From contig JAMXBB010000009.1 in NCBI GenBank assembly GCA_024138015.1, forward strand, positions 42,146,821 through 42,210,820: a stretch of DNA of 64,000 nt. The letters run 5' to 3'. The stretch comes from Lumnitzera littorea (taxonomy: Eukaryota > Streptophyta > Magnoliopsida > Myrtales > Combretaceae). Made by a program: the position numbers and the translations under genes. Within the stretch, counting starts at the first letter, position 1. Every line of letters begins with the position of its first letter. The notes under the pieces were generated by a model. That model was not told the DNA's origin and made no database searches. It saw only the letters and a program-made list of their open reading frames with translations. Shown piece by piece: positions 59,356 through 64,000 of this stretch.

Positions 59356-61290
59356 AAAAGTTTCGTCCTCAAAATTTCAACAATCAAGGAAGTTCATGCT
59401 CGTGAACCAATACTGCGCTTCCGCTGCATAACTCTAATTTCTACATCACATCACAATCATCAACTATTGTTAAAAGTGAAATCCTTCAATACTATCTTAA
59501 CGTTAAATTTATCAACTTATGAACTTTTTGCTTTGATTACTTATCTCATTACTTCTTACATCTGATGTTTCTAACTTTTACTATATATGCTTAATATAGT
59601 TAGTCTTACTTTACTCCTCTCTTTTTGTTCAAGTTATCTTTCTACAGTAACTAGTCCATTATGTAACTTCATTATGTTCTTATTCAAATACCATAATCAT
59701 CATATTATTGCCTATTGTTCATATTGAACTAACATGTTCCTACACCACTTCTTTATCACCATCCAAACTAGTATCTTCACTCAAACTTCATTTTATCCCT
59801 TCAGTTAGTTTAGACTCTTATATGTATTAGTCTTATAGAACTCATAGTCACATTTTCCATTATTTCCTTATATGTTCCTTAACTAGCTAACATGTCTTTT
59901 CACCTCATTACTATCACTATGCATTATGAAGTCCCAATTTCCACTTAGGATAAACATAGCAAATTCAATTTCTTCACATCTACATGTTTTATACTATAGT
60001 TGTCACTTAATGGTCATAATTAAGATCTTAGAAATTTCCTATAGTTAAAACATATATTAGTAAGAATGGTTTGACAAATTTGAACTTTCCACCAACTTGC
60101 ACATTGAACAGGTAAAGAATAACTCAGACCAAGTGGACTTAAATGGATTTAACATGAATTGACATGACTCTTAATGAAGAAGACTCACAAAGACATTGAA
60201 CACCTTTCTAGCTGGCAATTGACACGATATGACTTACAAGGATTGGAAATATCATGACAAAAGACATGAGAGTTATAACAAACATGAGTCTTGACAAAAG
60301 AGTCACAAAAGTCATAGATTTGCCATACTATTCCTACTTATCACATGTACCAAAGGTATATGAAAGGTATACATCTCATAGTTTTGTAGTTATATATCTT
60401 TTAGACATCACCTATTTTATCATCTTTTTTATTTCTCAATCTCATCATTAGTTACTATCCCATGAATAATAATCTCATTCTATACAAGATCAATCTCTGA
60501 ATTAGTCTCTAATTATACTTCAAATAAAATTTTGATTTATTCTTGAAGCTTGCTCATGATCATCCACCTTGGATATTTCTTACTGTTCCATTCTATTTAT
60601 TCCAATAACTTTTACTTACCTTACTGCAATGTATATATCATCCTTAGGGTTTGCATTACTCCTCTGCAAGTTCTTTCTCTTCTAACAACTTCTCTCAACA
60701 CTTAAGTTTATATAAATCTTCTATGATTCCTTTCTCATCATACCAGTTAAATGCCACCATCTTTTTCTCATAGTCAACATTTGCTCTATGCTTAACTCCA
60801 ATATTACATTCAATCCTTTTACATCCAAGACAACCAACTCTACAATCAACTTATGAGTATTTAGATTCACATTTCATATCCTTCACTTTATGTTGCACCA
60901 CTTGTTTTCCTTTAGTTGGGGTTATAACCATTAACTTTGAAGTTTCTACAAATAGTTAATTTCTATCAACATATTCTTTTGATATATATAAGTGAATTGC
61001 CCTAATATTAAACAAAGTATATATATATGCATAACTATCTCATACTCATACTAATCCTAAAACATTCTTATGATAACTATATTACTACATTCAAGCATTT
61101 CTTATTTATCAACTATCAGCTACCAAGTAGAAATACACTTAAAGTTATCAAGTTTAGAGGTCATACTTGCTACACCTTAGTCATCTTTAGCTTTGTCTCA
61201 CTAAACAGTGTAAGTGTACATCCTACCTTGCTCCTTAGGCCTAGGTTCTTCCCTTTTAAGTTGTTTGCTCTTATTACCCAATCTTAGTCC
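59356..61290 (-). other. Internal region of element E without recognisable pol
   Basis: Near 60985-61025 the minus strand reads TLFNIRAIHLY, which may be a ruined LFDSGATHSF protease site. Below that I see no RT, RNase H or integrase motif in any frame, and the plus strand is pyrimidine-rich as in element G's interior. Plus-strand open stretches at 60254-60451 and 61027-61287 show no motif. Confidence 0.4.
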
Positions 61291-62040
61291 ATTAGTTTGG
61301 TTTTGCTACTTAACTAATCTCTCTTATTGCTATCCTACACAATGTTGAATAGTATGCCCTCGTTGATGGCATAGATAACAATATATACCTCTTCAACAAG
61401 GGTTTTCACACCACTTAGCTAGATGTCTAGTTTCACTACACCTATAACACTTCCCTCTCAATTCTAGGTATACCCTAACTTAATGCTTACCATTACAATT
61501 CCAACACAGTTGTATTTTTTATAGAGGCCTTCTATTTCCTTTTGTAGATTGAACAAACTTCTTTCTTTTAGCTATATTACTTTTACTGCAATAACTAACA
61601 TTCAACTTCCTTTACTTATTCTCAATCTCATTTGTAGCCTAACAAAGATTACAAACTTGTTTGATTAAACGAGCCTCATAAACAACATTAGTATATCTTT
61701 TCACCCTATTCCTCTTCAGCTCTACCTATTAATAAAGATCAAGCCCTGCCTTGAATCGCTCAACTTTAGAAATCTCATTATTCCCTACAGCTTTAGGAGC
61801 AAACTTCAATAACCTATTAAAATCCCTTACATATCCTTTAATTGTCCGACCCTAATGCCTTAGCTTATAGTATTCTTCACACATTTGTTCTCTTACACCT
61901 TTAAGAAAATAGCATTCTAGAAATGCATCTTTAAATGTATCCTAACCAATTGATTATGGTAAATTCTATCTCTTTACCTCCTAACAATTACTTACATCTC
62001 CATCTAATAGAATAGGCAACAACCCCAAGGTGTTCAGCAA
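61291..62040 (-). pseudogene. gag: Gag of element E with two intact zinc knuckles
   Basis: The minus strand reads LLPILLDGDVSN, DTFKDAFLECYFLKGVREQM, CEEYYKLRH, RTIKGYVRDFNRLLKFAPKA and VERFKAGLDLY, the capsid core of a Ty3/gypsy gag. Two zinc knuckles follow: CYRCSETRHLAKWC (61408-61449) and CYLCHQRGHTIQHC (61339-61380), both with full C-x2-C-x4-H-x4-C spacing. Two knuckles are usual for several Ty3/gypsy clades. Only a few stops occur. The first part of the capsid is missing at the junction with element H. Confidence 0.8.
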
Positions 62041-62053
62041 CAAAACCTATAGG

Positions 62054-63590
62054 ATGGTGCCCTTGAGAGACACTATAGCTAAGGCAATTGGACCAATCTT
62101 CTAATTCGACCACCACGAGCTAGAGGAGTAGCAAACAGGACTGTTAGACAAAGACTGGAGTTGGAGGAGATTGGGGAAGATGACAAAGAGATCGATGTCG
62201 AAGAGTTTGGTGAAGAAGAAGTTGATTATTACCAAACATAGGGATGAAGACATCGAGTTCTTCGAAGGCTAGACAATGTTAAAGTGTAAATCCTACCCTT
62301 CGGTGGAGGTAGAGATGTAGATGAATACTTGAAGTGGGAAGAGAAGGTCGAGAAATTTTTTGAGTGTTATAGGTTTGAGTAAGTGGTTAAGGTCCAACGT
62401 GCTGCATTGGAATTTACTAGATACGCCACCATGTGGTGGAAGAATCTAAATGTCACTAGAGCTAGAGATAGGAGACGATGTGTCAGAACTTAGGATGAGA
62501 TGAAAAGATTGTTGAGAGGTAGATTTGTGCCTAAAACCTACTTGCATGACTATGTCAGGGAATTCTAAATGCTTATGATCAAAGCCAACGTTGAAGAGCC
62601 AGAAGCACACACTGTATCAAGGTTTATTTCTAGACTCAGATTTGAAATCCATAATATCGTAGAAGTACAAAGATTTTATACCCTAAATGAAGCTACCAAG
62701 ATAGTATAGAGGGTCGAAAAGCAGAAGAGAAGTTCTCTAAGCCAACCTGGGCAAACATTCTCTCAAGCTCCCATATCATACCGACCTGTTTAAGTTGACC
62801 GAAGGAGGACATACCGAGCTGAGGAAAGGAATGACTGACTTAAGGAAAGTTGAGCAGACCAATAGGGTTGAGTAGGACAATCGAGCCAACCTGGGGCTAA
62901 GCTAACCCCGAAAACCTATGAGAAAGGCCAACCATTTGGACGGAAGACCAACAAGGTGAAGTGTTTTAAATGCTCAAGCTTTGGACACATGGCCGCTGAA
63001 TGCCTAAACCAGTATGTCATGGTGCTTTGAGGAGACATAGCGGATAGTACCAATAAGAGCAACCCCAAGGAAGAAGAGAATGTTGGAGAACTCAAGGTGG
63101 AAGAGGAAGAGGTAACCTTTGTCTAGTTGACTAGGGAGAAATAATGGCCCTAGTTCTGAGGCAACTCTTGAGTTCCCTATCAAACTTTGAGGAGGATTAA
63201 AGAGAGAACCTATTCCATACCAAGTGTACCATCAAAGGCTAACTATGCACAATCATCATGGAGGAGGAGGTTATATTAATGTCATTACACATTCCTTTGT
63301 GCAAAGGTTAGGTTTATCGACCTCAAAGCATTCCTGACCCTATAAGCTACTGTTCAGTGTTGGGAAAGTGTACAAGGATGAAGTAGTGTGCGATGTCGTC
63401 TTTACGGGAGCTTCACTTCTGCTGCTTGGACGACCTTGGCTATTTGACCAACATGTCACTCATGATAGGTATAAGAACACCTATGCCTTTGTTAAGGAAG
63501 GACAAAAGATGGTGTTGCAACCCCTAACCCCATCACAAGTGAATGAGGCTCGTAACTAACTCACTCGAGCTAGTAAAAAGAAAGACTTAG
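62054..63590 (+). pseudogene. gag: Gag and aspartic protease of element H
   Basis: Segments in order are RPPRARGVANRTVRQRLELE, the acidic EEFGEEEVDYY, DVDEYLKWEEKVEKFFECYR, ALEFTRYATMWWKNLNV, RFISRLRFEIHNIVEVQRFY and the zinc knuckle CFKCSSFGHMAAEC (62962-63003, intact). An acidic linker follows, then the protease, whose DSG site is lost (out-of-frame text near 63255-63300), and its C-terminal half with DEVVCDVVFTGASLLLLGRP and THDRYKNTYAFVKEGQ (63368-63559). This copy keeps the protease part that element A lost at the B junction. Stops are mostly TAG/TAA/TGA. Confidence 0.8.
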
Positions 63591-63592
63591 TT

Positions 63593-64000
63593 ATGAGCCG
63601 GAGAGAGCTCCGATCTGCTAAGAAGGCTAATGAACCCTTTTTCCTATTAATTAGGAGATTCATGGAGATGAAGGAGTTACAGAAAGTTCCTGAAGAGATT
63701 AGAAGCTTGCTAAATGAGTTTTCCGACCTATTTCCAAAAAAACTACCTAAAGGACTACTACCAATTCGAGGCATAGAGCATTGTATTGACCTGCAGCCAG
63801 GCACTACCTTGCCAAACTGACCTGCATATAGGATGAACCTTAAGCAAGCTATCGAGTTGAAAAGATAGGTGGATAAGCTCATTGAATGAAGATATGTGAA
63901 GGAGAGCATGAGCCCTTATGCTGTACTAGCTCTGCTCATCCCAAAGAAGAATGGATCATAGCACATGTGCATCAATAGCCAGGCAATCAATACGATTACT
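63593..64000 (+). pseudogene. pol: Reverse transcriptase N-terminal part of element H (partial)
   Basis: The frame reads ELQKVPEEIRSLLNEFSDLF, PKKLPKGLLPIRGIEHCIDL and QPGTTLPN. A TGA replaces the usual Arg of LPNRPAYR, then PAYRMNLKQAIELKR, KESMSPYAVLALLIPKKNGS and MCINSQAINTIT follow up to the window edge. The order matches the RT start of element A (19060-19400). Confidence 0.8.

Larger units (their letters stand above)
56001..62040 (-). mobile_element. Element E: Ty3/gypsy element, minus strand, 5' end lost
   Basis: The 3' LTR (56001-59339), polypurine tract and a gag with two zinc knuckles (61291-62040) are present in minus orientation. The expected RT, RNase H and integrase are not recognisable in the 1.9 kb between gag and LTR. 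The 5' LTR and the N-terminal part of gag are missing at the junction with element H near 62040. Confidence 0.65.
62041..64000 (+). mobile_element. Element H: relative of element A, plus strand, running off the window
   Basis: Gag, protease and the start of RT are colinear with element A (1334-2716, then 19041 onwards). The 5' LTR, primer binding site and leader are missing, because sequence homologous to A begins only about 62040 at the junction with element E. The element continues past 64000. Confidence 0.8.

Overview
This 64 kb window looks like intergenic heterochromatin from a repeat-rich flowering-plant nuclear genome. It is AT-rich and built almost entirely of old, degraded Ty3/gypsy LTR retrotransposons in nested layers. 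I found no intact host gene, no tRNA or rRNA gene and no CRISPR array. The evidence for a plant is the set of element types: Tat/Ogre elements with a DUF7745-like first ORF and a second RNase H, a chromodomain element of Tekay/Del type, and initiator-Met-tRNA primer binding sites. The species cannot be named from the sequence. Element names A to H and S1 below are my own labels.

Layout, 1-29 kb. Element C (minus strand, Tat-like) is the oldest layer at 23104-28992, and its integrase continues at 1-94. Element A (plus strand, 100-23098) is inserted in that integrase, with a 5-bp target duplication that has one transition (ACAAA/ATAAA). A has 0.9 kb LTRs, a perfect primer binding site, gag, protease, RT, RNase H and integrase. 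A's protease is in turn split by element B (plus strand, 2707-about 19040), a 16 kb Tat/Ogre-type element. B carries 2.3-2.6 kb LTRs, a DUF7745-like ORF1, gag, protease, RT, RNase H, a second (archaeal-type) RNase H, integrase, and a 3' untranslated region holding about 20 copies of an 84-bp minisatellite. A solo LTR of A's family also interrupts C at 23917-24817, and a short S1-type LTR lies in A's integrase.

Layout, 29-51 kb. A 3.3 kb LTR D (plus strand, 28994-about 32340) contains a perfect 40-bp palindrome. Next come a second S1-type LTR and element F (minus strand, about 32822-51080), a Tekay/Del chromovirus with gag, protease, RT, RNase H, integrase, chromodomain and an unusual ORF-like stretch upstream of gag. 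F's 3' LTR is split by element G (33365-40867), which has paired LTRs, a primer binding site and a target duplication but no recognisable coding sequence, so it is probably non-autonomous.

Layout, 51-64 kb. The stretch 51-56 kb is non-coding and LTR-like. A second copy of the D-type LTR lies inverted at 56001-59339 as the 3' LTR of element E (minus strand), whose gag has two zinc knuckles. E's gag meets, 5' end to 5' end, the gag of element H (plus strand, 62041-window end), a relative of A.

Every coding region is broken by stops and frameshifts. Most stops look like C-to-T or G-to-A changes (Gln or Trp codons to TAG/TAA), as expected from long-term cytosine methylation and deamination. The relative order of insertion is C before A before B, and F before G.
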